Shown: in pieces, positions 56,558-64,000 of the stretch
Layout: each line of letters starts with the position of its first letter
How positions within the stretch are numbered: the stretch's first letter is position 1
Assembly: GCF_927797785.1 (NCBI RefSeq)
Contig: NZ_CAKMLL010000035.1
Location: 22,727-86,726 of the forward strand
DNA: 64,000 bases
Direction of reading: 5' to 3'
Source of the DNA: Candidatus Nitrotoga sp. BS
GTDB lineage: Bacteria > Pseudomonadota > Gammaproteobacteria > Burkholderiales > Gallionellaceae
Notes under the pieces: model-generated
Seen by the model: the letters and a program-made list of their open reading frames with translations, nothing else
The model's database searches: none
Told to the model about the DNA's origin: nothing
Program-made: the position numbers and the translations under genes

Positions 56558-56761
56558 ATGAACCGTCTACCCGAAACAGGCTTTCCTCGCCTGACTCAAA
56601 TCATCGGTAACCCAAAAGCAGAACCGCCGATACCCGCAGTCATTCCAGCAAGCAAGTCTACCTGGTGGGAGGGCGTCCGTACTGGACACTACCGCGATTT
56701 GCGCGCAACGCATGTCACCATGCACACGAGTGTGGAGATAATCAGGTTTTGTATGGGTTGA
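56558..56761 (+). pseudogene. truncated AlpA-like excisionase/regulator
   Basis: ATG 56558 starts MNRLPETGFPRLTQIIGNPK, followed by IPASKSTWWEGVRTGHY, which matches the first half of AlpA-type winged-helix regulators of prophages and integrative elements. The expected second half (a P-KLG-R-T-W segment) is replaced by unrelated sequence (RDLRATHVTMH...). It is therefore cut after about 45 residues. It lies about 180 bp from the 3-prime end of tRNA-Arg, a frequent integration site. Confidence 0.65.
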
Positions 56762-56892
56762 AATTCGAACAGAATATTATTCTGGATTTGCAATAAACGA
56801 CATTATGAAGGTGTGAGGCAAAGGTTCTTGCTGACGCAGTATTAAGTGCATAGCAATTTTCTGGTGTACACATGGGGGTAGCCATAGAAGTC

Positions 56893-56933
56893 ATAAAAGA
56901 AAACGGGTTAGATCGTTTGTGATCTAACCCGTT
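56893..56933 (-). terminator. rho-independent terminator after tRNA-Arg
   Basis: AACGGGTTAGATC and GATCTAACCCGTT (56902-56914 and 56921-56933) form a perfect 13-bp stem with a 6-base loop, followed on the - strand by TTTCTTTTAT. It lies 8 bp after the CCA end of tRNA-Arg and should end the tRNA-Ser/tRNA-Arg transcript. Confidence 0.9.
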
Positions 56934-56941
56934 GTCAGTAC

Positions 56942-57018
56942 TGGTGCGCCCGGAGCGATTCGAACGCCCGACCCCTTGGTTCGTAGCCAAGTACTCTATC
57001 CATCTGAGCTACGGGCGC
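56942..57018 (-). tRNA. tRNA-Arg (anticodon ACG)
   Basis: A 77-base cloverleaf starting GCGCCCGTAGCTCAG, anticodon loop CTACGAA (ACG, read as inosine after editing), T-loop GTTCGAATC and an encoded CCA end. It is second in a tRNA-Ser, tRNA-Arg pair. Confidence 0.97.
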
Positions 57019-57042
57019 AAAACTGTTTTAAAATTGATATCC

Positions 57043-57135
57043 TGGCGGAGAGAGAGGGATTCGAACCCTCGGTAAGGCTATAAACCCTACGCTCCCTTAG
57101 CAGGGGAGTACCTTCGACCACTCGGCCATCTCTCC
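57043..57135 (-). tRNA. tRNA-Ser (anticodon GCT)
   Basis: A 93-base class II tRNA starting GGAGAGATGGCCGAG with anticodon loop CTGCTAA (GCT), a long variable arm, T-loop GTTCGAATC and an encoded CCA end. It lies 24 bp before tRNA-Arg on the same strand. Confidence 0.97.
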
Positions 57136-57694
57136 TAAAGGCCGCGCAGAATACCCCAACCCATACAAAAGGTCAAACTACAGCCTTGTTCAAGGTTAGT
57201 GCTAAGTAGGAACTTCTGTATTGGGAGGCGCTCCTCCAAGCCTCTTGGCTGCGGCTTTAGCATGGTGAGCGTACCTTGTCTCGGTGTGAAGGCTATATGC
57301 TATCGAGTGGTTGTAAGTGCAGCACTTCCGCGCTTACAACCATGAAGGCATAAATTTCTTTGACAGATAGCGGATATTTCGACTTTTTAAACAGCGGACA
57401 TTTTTACTTTGCGCTAACACTGAGCTGATGACATGGTTAATTCGAACACTTTGTGTTTTATAATAGCAGAGGTGCGTTAGTTATTAAGTAACTAGAGCAT
57501 CCCAAGACAGCATGCGACGGTCTGCGATTGCGCGGTAAGAAGAATAGGCAAATTTAGCAAGAGTGGGGGCAGTGTCATGCAGCTGCGTGTGGATGGATAA
57601 TACAGCTTAATAAAAGCTAAATTTTTGTTTTTAAATTTGTAACCTATTATATAGAGAGAGAAATTATGCAGATATTTATAGTGATAGGCGTAAT
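57136..57694. other. 560-bp intergenic region with a hairpin and direct repeats
   Basis: No gene accepted. GGTTGTAAG (57309-57317) and CTTACAACC (57333-57341) form a 9-bp stem with a 15-base loop of unknown role. Two similar 20-base direct repeats follow at 57369 and 57393. The AT-rich part at 57600-57690 probably carries the promoter of the Sel1 gene. Confidence 0.45.
57369..57412 (+). repeat. two 20-base direct repeats, possible transposon-end relic
   Basis: AGCGGATATTTCGACTTTTT (57369-57388) and AGCGGACATTTTTACTTTGC (57393-57412) are similar with a 24-base period. Arrays of AGCGGACATTT...ACTTT-like sequences occur at ends of some IS21-type elements, so this may be such an end. No transposase is nearby; identity is tentative. 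Confidence 0.35.
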
Positions 57695-58369
57695 ATGGTA
57701 GCGCTAACACACCCAGATTTAGCTGAAGATTTTAAGGAAGGAATGATGTTTGTCGCTAACAAGAATTACACCAAAGCGGCAGAATTATTCAAAAAAATCG
57801 CTGAGCAAGGACACGCGGAGGCACAGTTCTATTTAGGACTCATGTACGAGGGGGGGCAAGGCGTCACTAAAGATGAGCAGCAGGCTGTGTCTTGGTGGAC
57901 CAAGTCCGCTGAACAAGGGAACGTATTAGCTCAAAGTAATCTGGGATTTATGTATGAACAGGGTCAGGGTGTTGAACAGGACTACCAGAAGGCTGCAAAC
58001 TGGTTCCTTATGGCTGCAAAGCAAGGAGATGCGGAAGCGCAATATACGATAGGATTTATGTACTCAAATGGCGATGGTGTTCCACGGGACTACCTGCAAG
58101 CTATATTTTGGATGAGCAAGGCTGCAGAACAGGGAGATGTGGCGGCACAATTCAAGGTGGCATTATTGCTTTTAGGGGAAGTACATACACCAGACAATGA
58201 TGTTCAACAGGATTTTATTGAGGCATATAAATGGTTTAGCATTGCTGCTGTAGATGGTGACGAGAATGCAAAAGATGGGCTAGAGGTTGCGGAATCGTAC
58301 TTGACACCATCCGCAGTTGAAGAAGCGCAGCGACGAGCAAATGAGTGGATAGCGAATCATAAAAAATGA
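57695..58369 (+). CDS. Sel1-repeat protein
   Basis: The 224-residue product has four to five Sel1-like repeats of about 36 residues (for example AEAQFYLGLMYEGGQGVTKD, VLAQSNLGFMYEQGQGVEQD and AEAQYTIGFMYSNGDGVPRD), forming a helical solenoid for protein binding. No signal peptide is present. The second-last repeat is expanded around VALLLLGEVHTPDNDVQQDF. Partner unknown; single gene. Confidence 0.9.
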   Translation: MVALTHPDLAEDFKEGMMFVANKNYTKAAELFKKIAEQGHAEAQFYLGLMYEGGQGVTKDEQQAVSWWTKSAEQGNVLAQSNLGFMYEQGQGVEQDYQKAANWFLMAAKQGDAEAQYTIGFMYSNGDGVPRDYLQAIFWMSKAAEQGDVAAQFKVALLLLGEVHTPDNDVQQDFIEAYKWFSIAAVDGDENAKDGLEVAESYLTPSAVEEAQRRANEWIANHKK

Positions 58370-58746
58370 AATCTTGAATAAGAACTCATTATTTAATTAT
58401 GGCAATTTCTTAAATGGTGCATCCCTGTTATGCACGTATTGATGACTTGCCATAAATAATGGAACTGAAACTGGAAGGTGCTTGTAGTAGCTTGTGTCAG
58501 GGAGTCCTGACCAACCTTCCATCTGTTGGGGTGAGTTACTGCGTTTGCAGCCTGTTGGGTATTAAAGAAAATACGCTGCAAATTTAGCTGGGCAGTGGAT
58601 ATTTTGCCTCTTTCTTTTGGGCAATACAAAACTGTTACCTGCAAAATCGTTAAAACTTACCCTTGCTCAACTAAATTTTCACTACGATTTTTTTAGTTCG
58701 ACTGGCGACTAGGTAAAAGTAAGCCATTGGATACTTGGGTAAAAAA
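58370..58746. other. intergenic region without an accepted gene
   Basis: A - strand frame of 83 codons at 58393-58644 has no ribosome site or recognisable family and was not accepted. No repeat or RNA motif was found between the convergent Sel1 and ygfX-like genes. Confidence 0.4.
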
Positions 58747-59163
58747 TTAACTTCCCCACCTGAGCCACACGCGTAACTGCCGGAAAGAATCAGTATCCTG
58801 GCTGTCCGGCAGGATGATTACGCTCCGCGCAAAGTACGCCCCTTGCGGCAACACATTCAGTATGGTGATAAAAGGAGTAACCAGGCTGTCGGTCAATACC
58901 TGTGCGGTGATTTGATCCCCATTGCGCGCAACCAACTGGATTACGTCTCCGTCCAGTAGCAAAGTTTTGTTAGAGGATCGCGCTAATAACCAGGCATCAT
59001 GCCATAAGTGATACAACAGGCTGGCCATCACAAGCAAGGCCAGTAGTGTCCTCGTCCATATAGGTAAAGCCAATGGAGCCAGAACTGCGAGCGCAGTGCT
59101 GTGTGAAGCAACCAATACGATCGTCAAATAAACAGAAGGTTGAAGATTGAATTGCCGTTGCAT
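58747..59163 (-). CDS. YgfX-like (CptA) inner-membrane protein
   Basis: The 138-residue product has two adjacent membrane helices (VYLTIVLVASHSTALAVLAPL and TLLALLVMASLLYHLWHDAWLL) and a soluble C-terminal domain with RSVIILPDSQDTDSFRQLRVWLRW, the pattern of the YgfX/CptA family, in E. coli reported as toxin partner of SdhE/CptB. No sdhE-like gene is adjacent here; it lies 61 bp after rluB and may be co-transcribed with it. A toxin role cannot be inferred from sequence alone. Confidence 0.75.
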   Translation of the reverse strand: MQRQFNLQPSVYLTIVLVASHSTALAVLAPLALPIWTRTLLALLVMASLLYHLWHDAWLLARSSNKTLLLDGDVIQLVARNGDQITAQVLTDSLVTPFITILNVLPQGAYFARSVIILPDSQDTDSFRQLRVWLRWGS

Positions 59164-59224
59164 GGATACTTCCTGTCAACTCCAAATATATGCAATGAAG
59201 AATTGGAACTCGGCGTCTATTTCT

Positions 59225-60178
59225 TCAGGTACGCACTCTATTTTTAAACTGTGTTACGCTACGACGTGCGTCTGCCTTGCCACGAGGAGCGGTACTCATG
59301 CCAGTGCCTGATTTTCGGTTTTTATGTCCTGTGTCCATAATCCCATTATCAAATTTTCCAGCCTTGCTTCCAGTCGATTCAGAGACATTTTCCGTGACAG
59401 GTTTGGATTCCATGCTCACCCAGTCAAGAATTTGACTCACCTCTCCTGTACCAAGCTCAGCCAGTTCGCCTCGTTTCAAGCGAGGCGGCAGGTTAACAAT
59501 TCCAAAGCGCACACGTATTAAACGGCTAATCGGCAAACCTAACGCATCGAAGGTACGACGCACAATGCGATTGCGTCCTTCCTTCAACATCAGGCGATAC
59601 CAGTGGTTGTAACCCTCACCTCCTTCATCGATAAGCCTCTCGAACTTCACCGGACCGTCCTCCAAGGTGATTCCTTCCTTTACCATCTGCTGCATTTGCT
59701 CATCGGTCATGCTGCCCTGCACGCGCGCAGCGTATTCGCGCTCCACCTCAAAGCGTGGGTGCATTAGACGGTTAGCCAGATCACCAGAGGTGGTAAATAT
59801 CAAGAGTCCACTGGTATTAAAATCGAGTCGTCCAATGGCAATCCATTTCATGCTACGCAACTTAGGTAATTTGTCGAACACGTTTGCACGTTTCTTTGGA
59901 TCATCGCGACTAACAATCTCACCTTCTAGCTTGTGATACAGCAATACACGCGGCAGACTGTCGCTATTTTTTTTAAAGTGAACAATGCGCTTATCGGCAC
60001 GTACCACATCGTCCTCGGTCACACGCATACCCAGCGTCGCTACTTCTCCGTTCACCGTTATGCGCCCAGCGGAAATCCATTCTTCCATAGTACGACGGGA
60101 GCCCAAGCCAATTTGAGCCAATACCTTCTGCAAGCGCTCGCCTTGTTGTGTTTCTTGTTGCGTTGTCTGCTCGTTCAT
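59225..60178 (-). CDS. rluB: 23S rRNA pseudouridine synthase RluB
   Basis: RluB makes pseudouridine in 23S rRNA helix 89. The 317-residue product has an N-terminal S4 domain ([22 protein letters not shown]), the catalytic aspartate in [14 protein letters not shown], the [21 protein letters not shown] motif and a basic disordered tail after about residue 250, as in RluB/RluE-type enzymes. It overlaps recR by 4 bp. Confidence 0.93.
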   Translation of the reverse strand: MNEQTTQQETQQGERLQKVLAQIGLGSRRTMEEWISAGRITVNGEVATLGMRVTEDDVVRADKRIVHFKKNSDSLPRVLLYHKLEGEIVSRDDPKKRANVFDKLPKLRSMKWIAIGRLDFNTSGLLIFTTSGDLANRLMHPRFEVEREYAARVQGSMTDEQMQQMVKEGITLEDGPVKFERLIDEGGEGYNHWYRLMLKEGRNRIVRRTFDALGLPISRLIRVRFGIVNLPPRLKRGELAELGTGEVSQILDWVSMESKPVTENVSESTGSKAGKFDNGIMDTGHKNRKSGTGMSTAPRGKADARRSVTQFKNRVRT

Positions 60179-60774
60179 CCCGTAACCTCTCGCCTTTCAA
60201 GCACGGCTTGCGCCAGTGTGCCGCTATCCACATGTTCCAGTTCGCCACCCACTGGCAGCCCGCGCGCGATGCGCGACACTTTGATGCCCTGCGCACATAG
60301 CAAGATCGTAATGTAGTGTGCAGTGGCATCACCTTCTACGGTGAAATTTGTGGCGAGTATCACTTCACATGTTTTTTCCTGTGCCCGCTTTACTAGCCGC
60401 TCAAGGTGCAGTTCACGTGGGCCGATGCCATCCAATGGAGAAAGCCGCCCCATTAGTACAAAATACATGCCGCGATAGCACTGCGCCTGCTCCATCATTA
60501 GCAAGTCTGCTGGCATTTCCACCACGCACAGCAGGCTAGCGTCTCGTTTGGGCGAACGGCATAAGGCGCAAATTTCTTCTTCAGAAAAATTATTACACTT
60601 GACACAATGATGGATGCTTTCCACAGCATGGCCAAGCGCTCGTGATAGCCTCAATGCGCCTGGCTTGTCGCGTTGCAACAAGTGATATGCCATTCGTTGG
60701 GCAGATTTCGGTCCAACACCTGGCAGACAGCGCAAGGCTGCTATCATTTCTTCCAAACTGGAAAGCGAGTTCAT
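60175..60774 (-). CDS. recR: recombination mediator protein RecR
   Basis: RecR acts with RecF and RecO to load RecA at gaps. The 199-residue product has the N-terminal helix-hairpin-helix [20 protein letters not shown], the C4 zinc motif [16 protein letters not shown], the Toprim domain ([29 protein letters not shown]) and a Walker-like tail. It stands in the classic dnaX-ybaB-recR order. Confidence 0.97.
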   Translation of the reverse strand: MNSLSSLEEMIAALRCLPGVGPKSAQRMAYHLLQRDKPGALRLSRALGHAVESIHHCVKCNNFSEEEICALCRSPKRDASLLCVVEMPADLLMMEQAQCYRGMYFVLMGRLSPLDGIGPRELHLERLVKRAQEKTCEVILATNFTVEGDATAHYITILLCAQGIKVSRIARGLPVGGELEHVDSGTLAQAVLERREVTG

Positions 60775-60799
60775 CCCAGTACTATAAACATAATGGTTT

Positions 60800-61126
60800 T
60801 CAGAACGGTAAACTCATGCCAGGCGGCAAATTCATTCCCGCTGAGAAACCACTCATTTTTTGCTGCGATACTGCTGCCGCTTGTTTCATAGCATCATTCA
60901 TTGCCGCCACGATCAAATCTTCCAGCATTTCCTTATCGTCTGATAACAGGCTGCTATCCAACATCACGCGGCGCACATCATGTGCACAAGTCATAACTAC
61001 TTTCACCATGCCGGAACCGGCTTGACCTTCCACTTCGACTGTAGCCAGCTCGTCCTGCGCCTTTTTCATGTTCTGTTGCATTTGCTGGGCTTGTTTCATC
61101 ATCCCAGCTAATCCGCCCTTCATCAT
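60800..61126 (-). CDS. ybaB: nucleoid-associated protein YbaB/EbfC
   Basis: This family binds DNA as a tweezer-like dimer. The 108-residue product has the start [23 protein letters not shown], the [16 protein letters not shown] strand pair and ends [10 protein letters not shown], all typical. It lies between dnaX and recR with 18- and 25-bp gaps, an old conserved gene set. Confidence 0.96.
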   Translation of the reverse strand: MMKGGLAGMMKQAQQMQQNMKKAQDELATVEVEGQAGSGMVKVVMTCAHDVRRVMLDSSLLSDDKEMLEDLIVAAMNDAMKQAAAVSQQKMSGFSAGMNLPPGMSLPF

Positions 61127-61144
61127 GTATCTATCCTCCTTGGC

Positions 61145-62764
61145 TTATTGTATTGATTTAATGGTTTCTTCAAGTATCTGTGCGTCCAACTGTGTCTGCG
61201 TCTCACGCACGAATGGGTCTTGCGTAATGGCCTCAATCGCCTGTTGCTTTCGTGTTTGCTTCACTTTCTGTTCGACTGCGGCTGGAGTGGCCATAGTGTT
61301 CTCACCTAACATAACCACCAGCCGCACTGGCTGGACGAAATAGTCGGCAAGGGCAGTCTGTAATTTTTCCTGGGCCATTTTATTGGTCAACAAATGTTTG
61401 TGTTGCGACGCTAAAACTAAAGTTAACCGCCCATCAACAAAATTTTCCAGTGTGCAATGCTTCGCCAATTCGCGCGCCATACCTTGTACATTCAGTTGCG
61501 ACAATAATGTACCCCAATCAAGAGTCGAAGAAGTGCTTGTTACTGGGTTGGCTGGCTGTGGAACAGGCTGAACAGGTTGCACTTTCTGCTGCGGCTGTGG
61601 CGCAGGTACCGTAGCAGCCTGAGCTACCGGTGGCGCCATTACTTCAGCCGTGCGCTGTTCAGACGGCGTCTTAGCGCCAGCTGGTCTAAATGCCAACATG
61701 CGCAACAACGTCATGGTGAAACCAGCATATTCATCGGGCGCAAGATCAATTTCATTACGCCCGTGTATGGCAATCTGATAATACAACTGAATTTCCTCTG
61801 CGCTAAAGCTTTGTGCCAGTTCCAGTAAGCGTACTCGCTCCGGCTCATCTTCCGCGATGGCTTGCGGCACTGTCTGCGCCAGAGCAACACGGTGCAACAG
61901 AGTCGCCAAATCCTGCAAGGCAACATCAAAGGCCAAGCTGCGACTCTGCATATCGTCAGCAATACGCAGTAAACTGACTCCGTCCCGCAACAGCAAAGCT
62001 TGCAACACGTCATATAGATAACTCTGGTCAATTGCGCCTAACATATTACGGACCGTCGCCTCATCGATGCTGGAATCGGAGTAGGCAATAGCTTGATCTA
62101 ACAGGCTTAGTGCATCGCGCATACTGCCTTGTGCCGCACGCGCCAACAATGCTAGCGCAGCGATTTCAAACGTGATGTTCTCTTGCCCCAACACATACTC
62201 TAGGTGAGTAACAATTAACGCGGGCGGCAGTTGTTTCAGATTGAACTGCAAGCAGCGCGACAATACAGTGATGGGGATTTTTTGCGGATCAGTGGTGGCA
62301 AGAATAAATTTGACGTGCTCGGGTGGCTCTTCCAGTGTTTTTAACATCGAGTTAAAAGCTGCTTTGGAAAGCATATGTACTTCGTCAATCAAATAAACTT
62401 TGTAGCGTCCCAAAGTTGGCAGATATTGCGCGTTATCTAGTACTTCGCGCATATTATCAATGCCTGTATTAGACGCCGCATCCAATTCAATAAGATCAAC
62501 AAAACGTCCACTGTCGATTTCCATGCAAGCGTTACAAATTCCACACGGTGTGGCGGTAATGCCGCTGACACAATTCAGGGATTTTGCAAAAATGCGCGCG
62601 ATTGTGGTTTTGCCCACGCCGCGCGTGCCAGTGAACAAATAGGCGTGATGTAAACGGTTTTGTGTCAGCGCATTGCTTAGTGCCTGCACGACATGCTCCT
62701 GCCCCGCCAACTGCGCGAAGATCTTAGGTCGCCATTTGCGCGCAAGAACGGAAGTTACTGACAA
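61145..62764 (-). CDS. dnaX: DNA polymerase III subunits gamma/tau
   Basis: DnaX is the clamp-loader motor and, as tau, couples polymerase and helicase. The 539-residue product has Walker A TGTRGVGKTT (45-54), the zinc module with Cys65, 74, 77 and 80, Walker B VYLIDEVHMLS, the SRC box VLSRCLQFNL and a C-terminal tau region after a Pro/Gln-rich linker (QAATVPAPQPQQKVQPVQP). I did not see a clear slippery A-AAA-AAG heptamer for making gamma. It is the first gene of the dnaX-ybaB-recR-rluB set. Confidence 0.96.
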   Translation of the reverse strand: MSVTSVLARKWRPKIFAQLAGQEHVVQALSNALTQNRLHHAYLFTGTRGVGKTTIARIFAKSLNCVSGITATPCGICNACMEIDSGRFVDLIELDAASNTGIDNMREVLDNAQYLPTLGRYKVYLIDEVHMLSKAAFNSMLKTLEEPPEHVKFILATTDPQKIPITVLSRCLQFNLKQLPPALIVTHLEYVLGQENITFEIAALALLARAAQGSMRDALSLLDQAIAYSDSSIDEATVRNMLGAIDQSYLYDVLQALLLRDGVSLLRIADDMQSRSLAFDVALQDLATLLHRVALAQTVPQAIAEDEPERVRLLELAQSFSAEEIQLYYQIAIHGRNEIDLAPDEYAGFTMTLLRMLAFRPAGAKTPSEQRTAEVMAPPVAQAATVPAPQPQQKVQPVQPVPQPANPVTSTSSTLDWGTLLSQLNVQGMARELAKHCTLENFVDGRLTLVLASQHKHLLTNKMAQEKLQTALADYFVQPVRLVVMLGENTMATPAAVEQKVKQTRKQQAIEAITQDPFVRETQTQLDAQILEETIKSIQ

Positions 62765-62777
62765 AATTTATGTTATC

Positions 62778-63308
62778 TCAAAAATGGTAGGCAAGGCGGA
62801 TTTGGCTAAAATTAATGCCTGGGTTCGGTTGCTTAATGGAACCATTAGATAGATGCTGAAAACGATAGCCCAGATCGAACTGTTGCCGATCACCGAAACG
62901 CAAGCCTGCACCGAAATGATCACCGAATTGAAAAGCAGTACTAAATCTACGGTCGGCATTGATATGAATATCCGAAATTAGATGAACTCCAATCCCTGCT
63001 TCCAGATATGGCGCTATGCCGGAAAGATTTTTTTGTTGCAGGCGAAACACTGGAGTAAAACCGACATCAGTAATGTTGTAGTCATTGCCCGCATTGTTTC
63101 GGCCATTCCAACGTCCAGCTGAAGCTTCCCAATAGCCAGTCACCAACCAGTTGCCATCGGTAAACCACTTCTTTTCCCAATCCCATTGGGCGCCGACACG
63201 CGCCATATTGGTTTTATCGCCACTTCCAATCTCTGCGGAAACACCATCTATGGCCCACACATTTCCATTTAACAATATCAAACCGATCAGTGCACAGATC
63301 TTTTTCAT
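62778..63308 (-). CDS. pagL: PagL-type lipid A 3-O-deacylase
   Basis: PagL is an outer-membrane esterase that removes the 3-O acyl chain of lipid A. From ATG 63308 the 176-residue product has a signal peptide (MKKICALIGLILLNGNVWA), an eight-strand barrel pattern (GAQWDWEKKWFTDGNWLVTGYWE, PYLEAGIGVHLIS) and the conserved YRFQHLSNGSIKQPN segment with the catalytic His and Ser. An earlier in-frame ATG at 63353 would overlap the 4.5S RNA and is rejected. The family terminal Phe is present (LAYHF). It lies between the SRP RNA and dnaX. Confidence 0.9.
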   Translation of the reverse strand: MKKICALIGLILLNGNVWAIDGVSAEIGSGDKTNMARVGAQWDWEKKWFTDGNWLVTGYWEASAGRWNGRNNAGNDYNITDVGFTPVFRLQQKNLSGIAPYLEAGIGVHLISDIHINADRRFSTAFQFGDHFGAGLRFGDRQQFDLGYRFQHLSNGSIKQPNPGINFSQIRLAYHF

Positions 63309-63332
63309 TGTCACTCCAGCTTCGAATAAGGA

Positions 63333-63428
63333 GGCGAGCCTTGCCCCCGGCACTTGCAGTAATAGTTATGGCTGCTTCCTTCCGGATCTGACCAGGTTCA
63401 CCACCTTGCAATGCGGGGAGGCCCGCCA
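63333..63428 (-). ncRNA. ffs: signal recognition particle 4.5S RNA
   Basis: Read on the - strand, the core GGTCAGATCCGGAAGGAAGC followed by AGCC is the diagnostic SRP apical loop, as in E. coli 4.5S RNA. The ends GGCGGGCC and GGCTCGCC pair to close a 96-base hairpin. It binds Ffh and targets membrane proteins to the translocon. The pagL ATG lies 25 bp downstream, so read-through could express it. Confidence 0.93.
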
Positions 63429-63791
63429 ATTCTTTCAAGTTACTCAATAGCCTGCTACTTCTCACCAAGACGGCGTCACTAACGCTATGAAAAACCTATG
63501 TTTTTATACAGCCCGCTTGTTGGTTTCATGCTGAATGCGTCTTGTGCTGAGGATACATATTACGGCTATTGAACTGCTTATAGTGCGCGATCATACTATC
63601 AAATGAATCGGCTGGCAAAATTGAGCCTTAGCCAATGTAGTATGAGCCTGAACGAGCGCTGAATTTACAACGAGTTATGAGTGTAGTAATCGGCCTTTGG
63701 CCGTAATATCGCAGAAATTTGCTAATGCGACTGAGTTATATGCTGCATTTTACAATGCAAGCTAATTGCTGCAATGAGCCTTTGATCCACG
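63429..63791. other. intergenic region upstream of the SRP RNA
   Basis: About 360 bp with no accepted gene. The promoter of the SRP RNA should lie at 63430-63500 but no strong box pair was assigned. A palindromic CGGCCTTTGGCCG-like block occurs at about 63692-63704. Confidence 0.4.
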
Positions 63792-64000
63792 CTAACCATG
63801 CTCGAATGAAGTCGCCCAGACTGTCTGCCGCAAAATGACATCAATAAAATGACCGCCCGAGAATCCATTAGGATAAAGTCTTGAAGTGACCTGTGCCTTT
63901 AAGAGTGTATCGTCATTTACATCGACAACGCGGTCTGTTAACCAGCCATGGACTAAACCGCTTCGCGGTAGTGGCGCTATGATCCACGAGTTGAGGTTGA
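63792..64000 (-). CDS. possible C-terminal part of a CDS entering from the right edge
   Basis: One - strand frame stays open from the window edge to a TAG at 63792-63794 (about 69 codons) and reads NLNSWIIAPLPRSGLVHGWL, then VVDVNDDTLLKAQVTSRLYP and ILRQTVWATSFEHG. The other two frames are closed. No family is recognised and chance openness is possible. Confidence 0.35.
   Translation of the reverse strand, partial: NLNSWIIAPLPRSGLVHGWLTDRVVDVNDDTLLKAQVTSRLYPNGFSGGHFIDVILRQTVWATSFEHG

Noticed and set aside
58393..58644. 83-codon - strand frame between the Sel1 and ygfX-like genes
   Set aside because: No ribosome site, no family and unusual composition; probably chance.
61145..62764. Programmed frameshift in dnaX
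   Set aside because: No slippery A-run with downstream hairpin was found in the expected region.
63309..63353. Extended pagL start at 63353
   Set aside because: It would overlap the SRP RNA and place 15 residues before a clear signal peptide.

Overview
The window reads as chromosome of a motile Gram-negative bacterium. Its gene content (FliF-to-FliR flagellar operon, CheW-CheR-CheD-CheB, DUF2490 and OmpL-like outer-membrane barrels, an RpfE/COG4255-type phosphoglycerate mutase, YbaB-RecR-RluB, UbiK, ComM) fits a betaproteobacterium, plausibly of the Nitrosomonadales/Gallionellaceae type. That placement is inferred from gene content; no rRNA is present to test it.

Layout. 1-3.2 kb: end of a probable chemoreceptor, then cheW, cheR, cheD and cheB on the + strand. 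3.4-10.4 kb: accessory stretch with two outer-membrane proteins, a chemoreceptor, a decayed IS3-type and a decayed IS5-type element, a 112-bp inverted-repeat element, and two complementary halves of one miniature element. 10.5-21.7 kb: a single - strand flagellar operon running fliF-G-H-I-J-K, then L-M-N-O-P-Q-R, with fliE divergent at 22.06 kb. 22.4-33.3 kb, all - strand: a PilZ flagellar brake protein, a second FliK-like protein with an FlhB-tail protein, fliT, fliS, fliD, flaG, a very large flagellin with a sigma-28 promoter, and a GGDEF diguanylate cyclase. 33.6-40.6 kb: a complete miniature element, ispB, comM, ubiK, a phosphoglycerate-mutase-like gene, accA and tilS. 40.6-42.3 kb: IS481 debris and one AT-rich orphan. 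42.3-46.2 kb: an HU protein, a 37-residue lysine-rich protein, a membrane-anchored HtrA-type protease, tRNA-Glu, tRNA-Ala and gltX. 46.4-55.5 kb: a type I restriction-modification operon (hsdM-hsdS-GxxExxY-hsdR-YgjP-type peptidase). 55.8-57.1 kb: an orphan gene, a truncated AlpA-like regulator, tRNA-Arg and tRNA-Ser. 57.7-64 kb: a Sel1 protein, ygfX-like, rluB, recR, ybaB, dnaX, pagL, the 4.5S SRP RNA and an open frame leaving the window.

How the parts work together. The left half is almost a complete motility module: the export gate (FliPQR, FliO), export ATPase (FliHIJ), MS-ring and switch (FliFGMN), FliL, hook-length control, filament, cap and chaperones, receptor adaptation enzymes, and c-di-GMP input through the cyclase and PilZ protein. 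flhA, flhB, the rod and hook genes, motAB, cheA and cheY are not in the window.

The most unusual locus is the type I restriction operon. HsdM carries an inserted DUF3293-like domain between its methylase core and its C-terminal part. A 238-bp tandem repeat sits exactly at the hsdM/hsdS junction and creates two small chimeric open frames that begin like HsdS and end like HsdM. The same GC-rich palindromic repeat supplies the C-terminal tails of HsdM and the GxxExxY protein and probably of HsdS. Second is the 947-residue flagellin, whose middle is built from about three 145-residue repeats. No CRISPR array, rRNA or intact insertion sequence was seen.
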